Of a stretch of 64,000 nucleotides of DNA, positions 1 through 13,189 are shown piece after piece (the stretch's first letter is position 1; each line of letters begins with the position of its first letter). The stretch is from contig NC_046304.1 of the NCBI RefSeq assembly GCF_004115265.2, positions 28,367,331-28,431,330 of the forward strand. The letters run 5' to 3'. The notes beneath the pieces are model-generated. The model ran no database searches and was not told the DNA's origin. It was given only the letters and a program-made list of their open reading frames with translations. The translations under genes and the position numbers were made by a program. Source of the stretch: Rhinolophus ferrumequinum (lineage: Eukaryota > Chordata > Mammalia > Chiroptera > Rhinolophidae).

Positions 1-454
1 CCTTCTAAAACATGGCAAGTTGCTTAGTAACCTCTTTCTTCTGTATGATCAGGCATTCCAGGTTCCCACCGACTAATGTGTTCTACCCAGGACTGCCACT
101 AGCTGACACAGTGGCCTTGTGCAAATTAGGCAACAGGTGTCCCTTCCCCTAGACAGAGCTCTGTGCCAGGCTTCATGTGAGCAGAGTGCAACAGCACAGC
201 CTGGATTTCAGCCCCTACTTGCCCTTGGACTGGATGCCGTCATGCAGGACATGACCTGCACAAACTTCCATGACATTCCAGCCATTGGGAATGAGCCGTA
301 ACAGAGCTAGTGCTGTCTACCATGACCCAGTCAGCCAGCCAGACCTCTGGAGGGTTTGTGCATGACACTGCAATGGCTTCATTCATTTAAGTGCTTGCCA
401 AAGCCTAAAGTATTGCCTTGCTCAGCACTGGTATTTAAAAAATACACTTGTAAC

Positions 455-600
455 CTTAAGTTAACTTAACCTAGCGTCTGAGTTTTCTCATTTGTAAAAT
501 GACCATAGTAAGAGGACCTATTCATGGGGTTGTTGTGAAGGTTTAAATGAGATAATCCATATAAGATACTTGGCACGGTGCTGAGCCCGAGAATGAAAAA
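455..600 (+). repeat. MIR SINE fragment
   Basis: The middle and 3' part of a MIR is recognisable: cttaacctagcg...ctcatttgtaaaatg, then gttgttgtgaaggtttaaat and the lower-case tail ggcacggtgctg. Ancient mammalian tRNA-derived SINE. Confidence 0.7.
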
Positions 601-649
601 CTGTCATTCCATTTCAAATGCTTTCATCAATCAATCAAGAGCAAGTCCA

Positions 650-760
650 GATTCATTCAACAAATATGTATTAACAGCTATTTTGTGCCAGGCGTTGTGT
701 AAGGCGCTGTGGTTACCAAGGTGACAGCCCCAGTCTGGTAGGGAAGGCAGATAGGAGCAT
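650..760 (-). repeat. L2-like 3' end, antisense
   Basis: attcaacaaatatgtatt followed by tgtgccaggcgttg is the reverse complement of an L2-type 3' end. Confidence 0.5.
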
Positions 761-939
761 AGGTAAAGGCTGTATGCAGCGGGCTCAGGGCTATGACAGA
801 AGTACAGAGGTGGGATGAGAAGTGGTAAATGTCAGGCGTTCCATTCTGCTTGTGTTCCAGTTAGGGAAGCGTGTGTGTAGCACTGGTGCTCTTGCTGCAT
901 TTGACATTCACCAAAATAAAATGTATTGCTTTGGTTATT

Positions 940-1350
940 TTATTGTTGCATACCAAACCACCCCAAAACTGAAATGGCTTAAAATAATCACTGATGATTA
1001 GCTTATCAGGATGTTTTGTTTCCGCTCATATGTTGTTAGCTGGGTGACTTGACTGAGGTTGGAGGATCCAAGATGGCATCACTCACATGTCTAGTGTCTC
1101 AGCTTCAACGGCCAGAACAGCGAGGCTGGCAAGGCATTTATTTCTCTCTCCTCGTGGCCTCCGGCAAGGAAGTTGGACCTCTCTACATAGACCCAGACCT
1201 AGGCAGCATCACTCATGCTGCATTCCCTTGGTCAAAAGAGGTCACCCAGTCAACCCAGATTCAAGGAAAGCATTCATTAGTCTCCACTTTTAGGTGGGAG
1301 GAGAGGTAGAGAATTGTGGGTATGTTTAACCTATCACATCTATTACATCA
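940..1350. repeat. Ancient interspersed repeat, family not named
   Basis: Contains gttgcataccaaaccacccc...aaatggcttaaaataa and ccaagatggcatcactcaca, phrases I recognise from a common old mammalian repeat. I cannot name the family with confidence. Short open frames here are repeat-derived. Confidence 0.4.
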
Positions 1351-1444
1351 TGTTCCATTTTACAGCCAATTTATGACTTAGGAGGTATCTAACTGGTGAG
1401 ATACTGTGGCTGCTTCAGATATCAGTGCCGCGAAATGCAGTGTG

Positions 1445-1625
1445 GGACAGCAGTCGTAAAACACAGGCTTCAAATCCTCATTTCAGTACTAACTCGCTGT
1501 ATGACCCTCGGCAAGTTATTAAACCTTTCTCCCCACCCTTTCCTCCTCTGTAACATGAGGGGCAGTAAGATCTAACTTGCCAAGGTGATTCTGAGAATTA
1601 GAGAAAACGCAAGGACAGTGCTGGC
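1445..1625 (+). repeat. MIR SINE fragment
   Basis: MIR core: caggcttcaaatcctcattt, then ctgtatgaccctcggcaagt and a taacatgaggggcagtaa block. Confidence 0.65.
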
Positions 1626-1814
1626 TCATGGTAGAGGAGAGAGCTGAGAAGTGCTCTAACACTGTCGTCGGTATCAGGTTTTCTGCTTTTCTTCTTAAGT
1701 AAGGTAATATGACTGGCACATTTGGAGGCATTGTTTCCACCTGTCATGGGATCACGCAGCAGACCTCTAGCATTGCCTGCCCCTCCCGGAAAGCCTCAGC
1801 AATTATTGCCATGG

Positions 1815-2420
1815 TGTAGGGGCATAGCTTTGCAAATTTGTTCAACCTTTTGGAAGACAATTGAGTAATCATTAACAAGAGTCATAAAAAACGTTCATAT
1901 CCTTTGACCCAGATTTCCAGATATAAAAAAACCAGATTTCCAGAAAATTATCCCAATGGAATTGATTCAAAAGAAAGGCAAAATCCCTATATATTAAGTT
2001 TTGCATTGCCATTTTCTCTAGAGCAACTAAAAATAGAGAAACAGCTTAAATGTCCAATAATACTGGAATGGTTAACTAAATTATGATGCAAATAAATACT
2101 TGCTGGAATATTATATAATTCCTAAAATGACAATTATTATCATTTTATTGTAATGTAAATTTATTGTAATTCCATGTGGTAGCATGGAAATTTTTAAAAA
2201 TAAAATGCTCAGTGACAAATTCAGAACTCAAAGATTTTTCTACATGGACAAGGATTAGAGCCAGACATGGGGTAAAAAACAAACAAACAAAAAACATTTG
2301 TTCATCTTTGGAAAGTGCGTTTGGAATTAATTTATTTTTTAAAAATATTGTTTGTTATTTTAAAATCAGGAGAAAAATTTAGATAAGGCCATATGGAAAA
2401 ATGGTTTATTAAAAAAGAAA
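1815..2420 (+). repeat. Old L1 (L1M) 3' portion
   Basis: Diverged L1 3'-end phrases: tcctttgacccagatttcca, then aacagcttaaatgtccaata and tggttaactaaattatgatg. The element is 5' truncated and decayed. Confidence 0.6.
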
Positions 2421-2464
2421 GGCCACATAATAAATGCCAGAGAATAAATTGCAGAGCTTTTAAA

Positions 2465-2600
2465 AATACAAGTACTTAAGCTTCTCCCTGGAGATTCTAA
2501 TTCAGAGGGTCCCAGATAGGGCCCAGTTTTTTATATTTTTTCAGCGTTCCACAAATGATTTTGATGTACAGCAGGGTGAGACCCACTGAGACAGACATTC
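2465..2600. repeat. hAT-Charlie-type element fragment (MER20-like)
   Basis: ctggagattctaattcagag and the following gggcccagttttttat resemble the inner part of the small non-autonomous hAT elements of the MER20 kind. The exact family is uncertain. Confidence 0.35.
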
Positions 2601-3284
2601 ATCATTATCTTTTCAAATGATCTCATAAACATTCTGTCTGATCAGAAATAGCAATACAAAGAAAACTTACATAATTAGAACTTTTTATTCCTAATAAAAT
2701 ATGTTCCCACTGATGGGCCTCTTCCATTTCCATATATTTAGTTGTACTCTGATTATTTGTAGTTTGTGTACATAATCCAGAATACAGAACAGACATCTTT
2801 TGATGAACCTGTGGTTTTGTGAAATCTAAGGGAAGAAACAAGGCATAAGAGCTGATGGCCTGGGGTTTCACAGAAGAATAATAGGAGCAAAAAATAAAAC
2901 CTCATCTCCATATCAGTCAAAAGATATTGACGGAATTTCAAGGACGATCTCCTGCTGTGACCAGCTGTGGCCCTTGCCTGAGGACAGAAGTAGTGGGTAG
3001 TCTCATGAGATTTAATATGCATATTTTTCTTTCTTTTATAATGCTGGCATTAATTGTAGGAAGTTATTGTTAAAGACTGAAGAGTAGAAACCAAAAAAGC
3101 CAAATAGAGGCTTGTTCTACCCAGCTTAGCTTCCATAGAATATAAAGAGACAGTAGTTTCTTTGAGAAGATCCTGGAGTTAACTAGTTTTCATGATGACT
3201 ATGTTTCCTAAAGCCGTCATTTCCCAAAGTATGCTCTTTGTAAAAAGTAGTTCCTCAGAAGGCTAGATGGTATTGCTTGAAAAA

Positions 3285-3400
3285 GGGTTCCATGATGTTG
3301 AATCACTATATCATACACCTGAAATTAATATAACTAATATACTATTATATATCATATACCAACTATACTTAAGTAAAAATAAGTAAATAAACCTAAAAAA
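3285..3400 (+). repeat. L1 3'-end fragment
   Basis: ttgaatcactatatcataca, then cctgaaattaatataactaa and an A-rich end with aataaa. This is a decayed L1 3' terminus. Confidence 0.5.
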
Positions 3401-3589
3401 GTTTCCATGATGAGATAAGTTTGAATGCAGGATTTAACCAAGTTAGAGAGGTTTCTTTGCAGAACTTCTTAGGACCTTTGTGAGTCTCCAAGAAAAGAAT
3501 ATAATGAGTTGTAAAAATCTTCTCTTGTTGATGAAACATACTTTACAAAACATTGCCATATACCATACGATTTCTAGGGAGAGCTAAAT

Positions 3590-4085
3590 AAATGTTATTT
3601 GTAAAACATATAAAATTAATACAGGGTATTATGGTCCTAGGTTTCCATTACTTAATTTGGATTTTTCACCTAAGGAAAATTTATTTTCATGTGAAAATTA
3701 GGAGACAAGATATAGAAAATTCAAGAACCTCTCCGGGCAAACCCTTAGAATTAATGAGAAAGTTCACTAAAGTTTCTGGACATATGATCCTTTAAAAAAA
3801 TTGCTTTCCTATACACCAATAGGAAACAATTACAACATTTAATTTAAAAAATAGCATTTATAATAGGACCAAAATCTACATTCTACCTAGGAAGAAATCT
3901 AATACACTATGGTCAAAACTTCTATGGAGAAAACTTAGAGTCTTTATTGACAGATGTAAAAGAATTCCTACACAAATGGAGAGAGTATATGCCGTGTTTG
4001 TGGGGGGGGAACTCAATGTGGTAAAGACATAGTAGTTACCATCTTTCAATTTCTTTGCATCCTAATTAAGACATATTTCTCGTGC
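3590..4085 (+). repeat. Old L1 ORF2 fragment
   Basis: Translates in pieces to a diverged L1 ORF2 segment: residues like YLGRNLIHY...NFYGENLESLLTDVKEFLHK correspond to the L1 stretch with LGINL...LYTENYKTLLKEI. No intact frame. Confidence 0.65.
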
Positions 4086-7000
4086 TCGCCCTTTTATTCT
4101 CGTTTCTTATAATGTCCAAAAACAAAGAAAGTATCAGCTCTTTCATTGTCAGAATGTCTTCTGCCTGTTTTAGCAAGCCTCTAGGGAGGCGTGTTTTAGC
4201 AGTCCATGTAAAGATGCCCGATAACATTCTGGTAGTTATTTGTGAGGTTTCCAGTATAGTGCAAAACAGGTTTAAGGCGTATCAGTATAATAGCAGATTC
4301 TATGAGCAGCCTATGCAATGTATTTGTCTTCCAGCCACTAGATATATCTTTGGATACCTTAACTAGAAAGGGTTTTACTTGTGCTCAAAATTGCCCAGTT
4401 TAATTTATTAAATGGGGTGCAGTAGATGCAAATGAAGGTAGTTCCCTGGCTCACAACAATACTCCCAGTGGCCACATTTGTGCTACATTTCCTCTGATAA
4501 TAGACTCAACCCCAAGTCACAGAGGTGGGCAAGTCATCCAGGCTGGGTCAATTATGCCTCATTCCTCTTGCCTGTAATTGGACCATGAGGTGGACAGACG
4601 ACCCAGGCTGGGTTGATTAATCTTTCCCGATGGAGGAAAGAATAAAGCTAACACGAAAAGAACAGAAGAGATAAGAAACTGAGTTTTTAAACCTCTGGCT
4701 CCAATTACCCCTGCACTTTCATGGGTTGAAGATAGGCGCCAATTCCCTTTTTTCCTTAATTTAGTTTGGTGTGGCTTTCTGTCTCTTGCAACCAAAGAAT
4801 CTTCACAATAAGTAAGCAGGTGGAAGCTTCAATGCTTCGATTTCCCTAGAGTCTACACAGGCTGCTAGTAATACATACAGTCCGAGGTTATTCAGGAAAG
4901 CAGGAATGCTACAAGTTATGGGATAGGGAATTTATTACCGGAAGGAGAACTTACACCAAGGTGGGAGGAACTGGGGAAGTTAAGGACCAGGAGGAAAGTT
5001 GAGAATCAGAGAATAGGTCACCATTTGGTCAATATGAGAATTTAGGCACATCCGTTGCCGAAATGGAATGGCGAAGGCAAGGCTTGTGGGAGGTCAGAGG
5101 GAAGCTGTGCCTCTGGGTAGCTATGGTCTTTGTGGTTTACTGTCAGGCACCTGCCAGTGAGTCGGGGTCCACTGTCAGTCAACAGGGTTAGCATTTGGTA
5201 AGGAGCAATCGGAAGCAAAGGAGAATGAGGACAAGCTGGAAACCAGACACCTCTGCATCTATCTGTAACTGCTTCTGACCTCTACAACCTTCAGAGGGTA
5301 TTTCACCTCCACTTTACAAATCTCATGCACGTTCCCCTTTCAGCCAGCTCCTACCTGGAGCCATATAGAGAAGAGGATTCTGGGAAAGGTAGATCCCAAC
5401 TTATTCAAATTGACATAGCACAAATTGTCCTAACTTTTACCCTGGCAGCCACACATTGAGAACTTCAGGTAGAGGTTCTCCAGTAAAGACGGGGAACAGT
5501 CTGATCCTGAACCTCCAGTTACTCTTCTCATCAGGCAATTTTTCTCACACCCTTCTAGGTCCCTAGCTGTGCAGCCCTCTTCATTGTACCTGAGAGCTCT
5601 TGATCCTCCTCCCAAATCCATAGGCTCAGCCCTGTCACAATTTTTAGGACCAATTCTAACTTTAGAAAAGGAAGATTAAGGATGTTTAATTTGCTGCTCA
5701 GGGACACAGCACAAAGTTCAGTTTGCTCTGAAATCAGCTTTGACTTCTTGCGCCTTCTATCCTAAGTTCTGTTGTCTGGCTTCTGCCTTGCTCCTGGAGC
5801 CCCAAATGCCCTTTTGATTATCTGCCGAGCATTCCCTGCAAACTTCCCAGAACTAAGTCCCTGCTTTGCTTTGGCCCTACCCAAGCCCCACCCAGGTTCG
5901 TCCTGGGAACTCGAGATGGATGCAACGGTTGCTACCTGCAAACATGCTTTCCTGATACCAGCTCCTACAAGTTTCATTTCCAGTTGCAGCCAACCCATGA
6001 CAGGCTTGAGCAATACCCTTCCAAGCCATTTTGAACCCTTACTTGTTTGTACAGGTGAGTATTCTCCAGAATCAAAGGGTCACCTGCTTGTTGTGCATAG
6101 CCTCATGTCACATATTCACTTCCTTTTCAACTTTCACGAAAACAGAACTCTCCCTTGATGACCATAGTTTTTTGCGCCATACCCAAACAGCGTTTTCAGT
6201 TTGGGGGAGTATTTTCTGTATAGAATTGAAGTGGACCTGTTCATCCCTTTGAGCCCAGCTCAGCTGAGTTTGACATTTAGTTATACTACATTTTCTGACT
6301 GAATTTCTCTTTAGCTTAATGCCAGCATCAGCAGCAGACTTTTTTTTTTCCCCAAAGGAAAAAAAGCATTGTGGTTATTGTTATTTGTTAATTACCTATG
6401 AAAAGATTCCGCACACCCAACCATGAGCAAAGAACCACAGAATCACAGGGCGATGGAATACCGGTCATTCACTCAACTAGTTCCCACACACTCAGGTGTT
6501 CAAGATGTTTGTCCTGGCACAGTGACAGGTGACTGCATGTCATGTATCTTTGGGATCACTCAGAAGTATTTTAAGTGGTGACTGGCATCCGACAATGCCA
6601 AGGGTGATAGTTTATTACCTGTTCTGTTGCTATCCTCTATCTACCTCTTGTCATGTCAGATGACCCTCGCCTCTTATTTTACTGAACAATTGCTTATCCT
6701 CAGTTACCCTGCTCTCCAGATTCTGTGTTCTGCCTGCCAAACTGGACAGCCTCCAGCACCCACACCTGTGAGCTACCATCCCAAGGCATGCATACCCTGG
6801 GTGGGTGGGTCCAGTGCCAGGTCCCCACCCCTTCCAGGACACCTCGTGTCTTCAATGCTCTCGGTCAGGTTGGCTAGGATGACCGCCATCACCAATGACA
6901 AATCGAGCACTGGCTATACTGACTCATCGAAATAGTTTAAAACACCTCTGCTTGTTCCAGGGACGTATATACCAGGAGAAAAATAAAGGCACCTGTGAGA

Positions 7001-7784
7001 TATCTTGGATTATTAAATCATCTCATATGAGTCATCCTAACCTCTAACAAGTTGAGCAAGATTATCATTTGACCACATGATAGCCATCAAAGTAGACTAT
7101 ATACAGTTCAAATATGTGATCCAATGGTACTTTCATGCAGTCTCTAAGTCACTGGACTCCTGTGTAATCATGGTATAAAGTACATCTAAGTCCCTTTCGT
7201 AGAAGTTGAAGCAGCACACTTTTATTGTTCTAGGGGATTATAGATTTTATAATCTTTTCTCTTAGGATGTATCTTGACCACATCTCCGACTTATTTAGTA
7301 CTGAGTCTTTGGTCAGGAGCCCACTGTCCCACTTTAATAGTATCCCTTTGAGAAAATGAAATATATATTTATTTTTCAGTCAATAAATATTTTAATTATT
7401 AAATGATCCACTCTACCACTGAGCATGTCATGAGAATTCTGCCTCTGATTTGTGCACTGAGGGGGTATGTGTATGTAGCACATAGTGAGGGAGGGGACGG
7501 CGTGGAATGGATATGATCCTTGGAGGAGAAGCTCCGTTCTAGGACTGATAACTGACAAGTTTCCTAAATGGCAAAACAAATAGGGAGACTGCTGGTTGAC
7601 ATGACCTTGAGCCAGGTGTCCCGCCAAAGATTCAACACCTTTAGCTTCCCCTACTTTTCTTCCTATGGAATTTGAGCTCATTCTTGCACTACTCTAGACA
7701 AAATGGAGGCATTTCTTCTTTCTCTGGCCCTACTGAGGCTATAGGCCCTGGCGTCTTTCCCCCGAAGCCTCAGCCTCTTTAAGA
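4086..7784. other. Intergenic DNA without a recognised gene
   Basis: No exon or conserved protein is recognisable. Blocks at about 4440-4800 and 4890-5350 read like decayed interspersed repeats I cannot name. Open frames here are short and overlap on both strands without family matches. Confidence 0.5.
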
Positions 7785-8262
7785 ACCCACGACGGGCCAA
7801 ATAATGCCCTCCCAAAGATGTCTACATCTTAATCCCCAGAACATACGAATATGCTATCCTACATGGTATAGGGGACTTGGCAGACGTCATTAAATTAAGG
7901 ATCTTGAGATGGGGAGATTATTGAGACCCTGGATTATCTGTATGGACCCAAGATAATCACAGGGGTCCTTATGAGAGGGATGCAGGAGGGTTAGAGTCAG
8001 AGAAGGAGACATGACTATGGAAACAGAGGGTGGAGTGATATGGGGCCATGAGCCAAGGAATGTGGGTAGCCTCTAGAATCTGGAAAAGACAAGGCAACAG
8101 TTTCTCCAGATAGGAGACCAATATCTTAGCCTAGTAAGACCCATTTTGGACTTCTGACTCTCAGAACTGGAAGAGGATAAGTTTGTGTTGTCTTATGCCA
8201 CGAAATATGGGGTGACTTGTGACAGCAGCAATAGGAAACTACCACAGTGACCCCACAAACAC
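7785..8262 (+). mobile_element. MLT1A-like solo LTR (ERVL-MaLR fossil)
   Basis: Matches the MLT1A LTR along most of its length: aattaaggatcttgagatgg, gcctctagaatctggaaaag, tagtaagacccattttggac and gcagcaataggaaactac in order. Non-coding solo LTR, old (mammalian radiation age), broken. Confidence 0.8.
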
Positions 8263-8505
8263 GGGTAGCTATGGAGCAATGGAAATGTGGCTAGTCTGAA
8301 TTGAGATGTGCTGCAAACATAAAACACACACCAGATTTTAAAGACTTCATTAATATTTTGGATACATTGGGTTAAATAAAATACATTGTTTGAATTGCGT
8401 TTACCTGTTTATTTTCACATGTTTAAATGTAGCCACTAGAAAATTTAAAATTACATCTATGACTTGCATGATGTTTCTATTGATCAGCACTACTCTAGAG
8501 ATTTG
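8262..8505. repeat. hAT-type non-autonomous element
   Basis: gaaatgtggctagtctgaat and ttttggatacattgggttaa are phrases of an old non-autonomous DNA element that also contributes the block at 39795-39995. It abuts the MLT1A LTR. Confidence 0.45.
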
Positions 8506-9479
8506 GACGGCTCTCACTACTACAGATTCTGCCATTACTGCAAAACCTGACTGGGTTGGCCCAGGCCTTCTGCTTCCGTCTCATATGCCTCTGCTTCCTG
8601 TCGAGTACTCCAGGGTGACGCTGGAAGGGGGCATGAACCTGCTGGCTTGGGCCCTGGTATCCCACCTTAAGTTTGTCAAACTTAAGTTTTGTGGGTTGGG
8701 TCCAGCTTTAAGAAAAAGAACACAAAATTAGGCGTGGATCTTGGAACAATCTGTGTGAATGAGGGACCTTGAAGCCGAAGCTTCATTAGTCTCATTAGCC
8801 TAGGAAATCTGCTGCTGCCCTCTCTCCCAAATCTCCCCTGGGGTGGCTCCTCTCTTCCAATCTTTAGTCTGCCAGGAATCCCACTCTCCATAGATCTCTC
8901 ACTAGTTCCTAAGACAACATCCAAAGTGACCACCACAGCCCGTAACCCAGGCAAAAAGGACCCACCCGGGCTTTGAGCTTTGGAGGACCCCACATATCAT
9001 GAACACAATAGATTGGTATATTAAGGGCTGTAAGGGTGCCCATCAGTTGGGATTTGACACTCAGTGCTGGCATAGCACGATTCATAAACCCTAAGCATTA
9101 GTTCTCATGACTTACACTGTTCAGGTCCCAAGAAATTGCTCCGTTACATATCTAGCCCTATGTCCTTGAAACAAAGGGACTGAGTCCAAATGCCTTGAAG
9201 ATTTGTCAGTTGTGCTACTGCTAACATAGAGCTAGACACTGCTTCAGCGTTCGAGGAGGAGGAAGCACTTAAGAAAAAGACAAACCAATTAACTTGTCAA
9301 ATCCTTCCTCTCAGCATGAATGCAATAGGTTCTTGCATAACAAGGTATCCTTTTCCAGTGATATATCATTCTGGTGTTTGCAATGGTTGCAAGTGACAGC
9401 CCAAAAATATTTTTCAACGTTAAATAATTAGTATTCCTCTTAAACTGGTATATATGCAGAGCGAGATGCAGCAGTCACA
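8506..9479. other. Intergenic DNA, nothing recognised
   Basis: No gene, known repeat or strong signal was identified. Composition is ordinary. Confidence 0.4.
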
Positions 9480-10440
9480 AAACATATGAACTGGCAACTA
9501 GATGCATATTGAATGCTAGAGTTATGAATTTTAATAAACATTTTAATAAGATGTGGATTTTCCAAAAATTTAGATATAACGTTCAGCTTTATTTAAATAA
9601 TTGTGAAAATGTGTACAAGTCAAGATCATCACAGAGAGAGATAATACAAACGTGGAGCTCAGAGACGAAAAAGGCTGAAAAAAAAGGAAATAGCAGTGTG
9701 CTTAAATTTCTAAAAACTGGAAACAATGAAAGTGAGCAGATTTCTCCTGCGCATGACCCACATAAAATTTGAAGACAGGACTTTCAAGTTCCTTATTTAA
9801 TAAAGATTACATTACTAATCAAATGAAAATGAACAAATAAAAATCTCCCAACCCATATTTTAAAACCCTCAGATAAAATTCCTGCCAGTTTATCGTCTTC
9901 ACTAAATGAAGACTTAATTGTGGATTAAAACAATGAGAACAACAACAAAGAATTATTCACTACAAAGTCATAACTCAGAAAGCCAAATGCAAGCCCAGTT
10001 CAGTATGGCCTGTCAATTAGCACATGAAGAAAACTGAATTTATAAAAGCTGCCGCTGAATGTGAAAACCAAAATCCTCTACGATTTACGATGCTTATTGG
10101 ATAGTGATCCTGAAAAATGGCTGTCACTTCCTTCTGACAGTGTAAATAAGTCCCCAGAAAATGCAACCCAATTCAAATTAATGATTACAATTTTTTCCAC
10201 TGCATGAGCATGGCAGAAAATTTAGTATTTAATTTTACAGCAAAATTATCTTAGATGGAGAAAGACATCGGTGAAATGGATTTATATGTTTTTATATCCT
10301 AATTCCAAAGACAAATATTTTGTTACTGCTGTGACAGTTTTACAACCAATCCTGAGGACAGTTTGGGCCCATTAAGCTGTTTGTGTCTGGAAACACTTAG
10401 GTTCTTGACTAAAGTGAGACATCACTCATACACAAAAAAT
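9480..10440. other. AT-rich, repeat-poor block (possible conserved non-coding element)
   Basis: About 950 bases free of recognisable repeats in a repeat-dense area. The AT-rich text has homeodomain-type TAAT cores, such as tgtcaattagcac near 10010 and caaattaatgatt near 10170. No coding potential beyond one 87-codon frame without a family match. Regulatory role is only a guess. Confidence 0.25.
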
Positions 10441-10486
10441 ACATATGGGACTACCAGAATTCGTTTTGAAAAGACTAAATAAACAG

Positions 10487-10626
10487 CAAAACAAAAATAA
10501 TATTTGACAGAGAAAAATTATGTGCTCATATAATGTATGGTGTTCTTATAAAATAACAAAACAAAAATAATATTTGACAGAGAAAAATTATGTGCTCATA
10601 TAATGTATGGTGTTCTTATAAAATAA
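10487..10626. repeat. Exact 70-bp tandem duplication (two copies)
   Basis: The unit starting caaaacaaaaataatatttg at 10487 recurs at 10557 with no mismatch across 70 bases. The flanks diverge at once on both sides. It is a very recent duplication or an assembly artefact. Confidence 0.95.
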
Positions 10627-11594
10627 TATTAGTGTCCAATTTTGAATCAAGCATGATGATACTTTTTGTTCTAAACTACTGGTTTCCCCTGTGATTCTGG
10701 CAGATCGAGCCCACTAGTGGAAGTTACAGTCAAGGATTCTGTATCCCAGCCTTCTCTGTGTTCTCCATGTATCAGTACTTACATACAGTTTGGTTGACAC
10801 AGCTTGCCTCTCTCTGCAGGGGACCGTTGCTGGTCCACAGCCACTTGGGAGCACCCTCGTGTTAATTGAGACCTGTTTTTCCTCCTGACAGGTGGCTCAG
10901 TTCACAGCCAGCGGAGTTCAGTCAGAACCTTTCACTTTCACATCTAGCCAGAGCTGGGAACTGGGTGTGTCCTCCCAGACACTTGGCGGGAAGCTGGTTC
11001 CCAACGGTTAAGAATAAAACCGAGGCCACCCCTGCCGGGGTGGGGGGATGGTTTTTAACAGCACAGTATCCCAACCTCCACGGAGGCAATGCCCAGGAGA
11101 TCAGCAGCGGTTGTTACTGTGGTTGAATTAATATTTCAAAGTTCCCCCTCACTCTCATCAAATTACCGGAGGGCCTCCCTGCATACCCCCACTTTGTGAA
11201 TATGAGTCACCCTCCCTTGGAACCAGAAAACAAAGGCAGCAAGTATCGGAAAGTTGCATGCAAAAATGCTGCTGGACAAAAACGGAGAAAGATGGGAAGG
11301 CACATTGGCTGAGTCACATGATCCTGTATTTTTGTTCGTCTTTTTAATTTTTTTAGGATTTCAATTTTTCTCGTTAATGCGCAGTGAGAACTTGGAGTCA
11401 CTTAGAGGAAATCTGAAGGTACAATCTTAGATGGTAATCATTTTCTTCCAGTCACAGTTACCTCAACCAAATCTCATTTCAGTGATTTTTTTTTTTTAAT
11501 AGCAGCTCCATTTTACTGAGAAATTCCAAAGCATCTAATTTGGATCTTTCTTTTCTTCCTTTTTTCCTTCTTTTTCTTTCATCTTTTTAAAAAT
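10627..11594. other. Intergenic DNA, nothing recognised
   Basis: No gene or named repeat is visible. Short T-rich tracts occur at about 11345, 11488 and 11560. Confidence 0.4.
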
Positions 11595-12130
11595 TAGCAG
11601 ACTTTTTTTTTTTTTAGAGGAGTTTTAGGTTTACAGAAAAATTGAGCAGAAAGTACAGAGAATTCCCATATGCGCCTTCTCCCGCCTGTACACACTTTTC
11701 TCTATCATTAAGACCTTCCATTAGTGCAATGATACAGTAGTTACAATTAATGAATCAGTATTGGTACATTATTATTAACTGAAGTCCATTGTTTACATTA
11801 AGCCTCACTTTTCACACAGTTCCACGGGTTTTGACAGATGCAGAATGTCATGTTCAATATCAGACAGAACATGAGTAGTTTTACTGCCCTAAAAACCCCC
11901 TGTACTTCACTTATTCATATTTCCTTGCTCCTTTTTAGCCCCTGACAACCACTTATTTTTTTGACCTGCGATAGTATGTATTCCCTCTTCATAATATTCT
12001 GAAGCAAATGTCAGATATTTTATCTATAAAGGTTTTGGTATGCATCTCTGAGATAAGACTGCCTTTAAAAAAATAACCACAATGCTATTATCATACAACA
12101 TAACTAATAATTCCTTAATATTATCAAATA
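11595..12130 (-). repeat. Old L1 (L1M) 3' region, antisense
   Basis: Starts with a T run (minus-strand A tail), then aggtttacagaaaaattgag, agaattcccatatgcgcctt, and tactgccctaaaaaccccct. This is the reverse complement of an L1M 3' region. The end near 12130 is approximate. Confidence 0.6.
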
Positions 12131-13189
12131 TCTGGTACAGAGCAGGTGCACAGCCAGCACACAAGGTGGACATCCCGAAGGGCCATGGAAAGGGCGAACA
12201 ATGGAGTGAGCCGGTCAACCAAGCCTGTCCTTTCCCTGTACCCAGTTGTCTCTCCCTTTGCTAGATGCTGAGTATCCTCCCCTCTGCATTACCAAATTTA
12301 AGAAATAACAACATAGGGTGTTCAGTTGAATAGTTTGATTTGAATTTCAGATAACATTCAAATTTAACAAGCGTCCAGTACTTTATTTGGCATCCCTACC
12401 TTCCCCATCCCCCATTCATACAGGAAGGATGCTCTGGGCCCTAAAACATACCTCAGCTCCATGTGACCCTGCCTCAGGCACAGGTAGCCCCCACCCCCCA
12501 AGTCTAGACACAGAACTGTCACCAACCAGGGGCATCTAGAGGGCTGGTAACTCAGAAAGCAAAGCTCCAATCTGACCAACGTGGAACAGAGTAGAATGAG
12601 CTCAAAATCCCCAAAGAGACAGGACATGTCCCATTCCCCACCCCACCCATCCACGCCCATTCCTCTCAGTGGACAGAGGCTGACTTCTGAATCCCTCTGC
12701 CGTATTTCCAGCATGTCTGGCTTTGCAGAACCCAACCTAAAAGTCCCCTCTGCTTTTTGCTTTTTTCTTTTTTCCTCCTCTGCTTTTTGACAGGTTCTGA
12801 AAGTGAACAGGTTGAAACCAAATGAATTTGAGGGACCCAGGAGTGAGATTTCCCTGGCACTTTTGTACAAAGTTGTTCTTTGCGTTGTAAGGATTTAACT
12901 GGCCGTTGTTCTTGACGGTTGTTACAATGTGAATTGGGTTTCATTCTTCAGCAGCCCTTCCAGGAATAGGAAAAAACGCCAACTTGTTCAGACCCGTGGT
13001 GTCAGGCAATATGATGTCACCAAGCACTGTCTTCCTCAGAATTTATTTTGGGGATAACACACATGAAGAACATATTGGTGAGCCAGGCTGCGAATCCAAC
13101 TGTGTGGGAGGTTTGCTGAAGGCAAAAAGACCTATGCTCCTTGTGTTTTGGAAAAAGCTCTTTACCTGCCATCACAGGTGCCTGCACCT
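12131..13189. other. Intergenic DNA, nothing recognised
   Basis: Contains a 168-codon minus-strand open frame (12364-12870) without any family likeness, overlapped by other frames. Taken as chance. No named repeat. Confidence 0.4.

Noticed and set aside
12364-12870. 168-codon minus-strand open frame
   Set aside because: No family likeness, no splice or promoter context, and overlapped by other frames of similar length.
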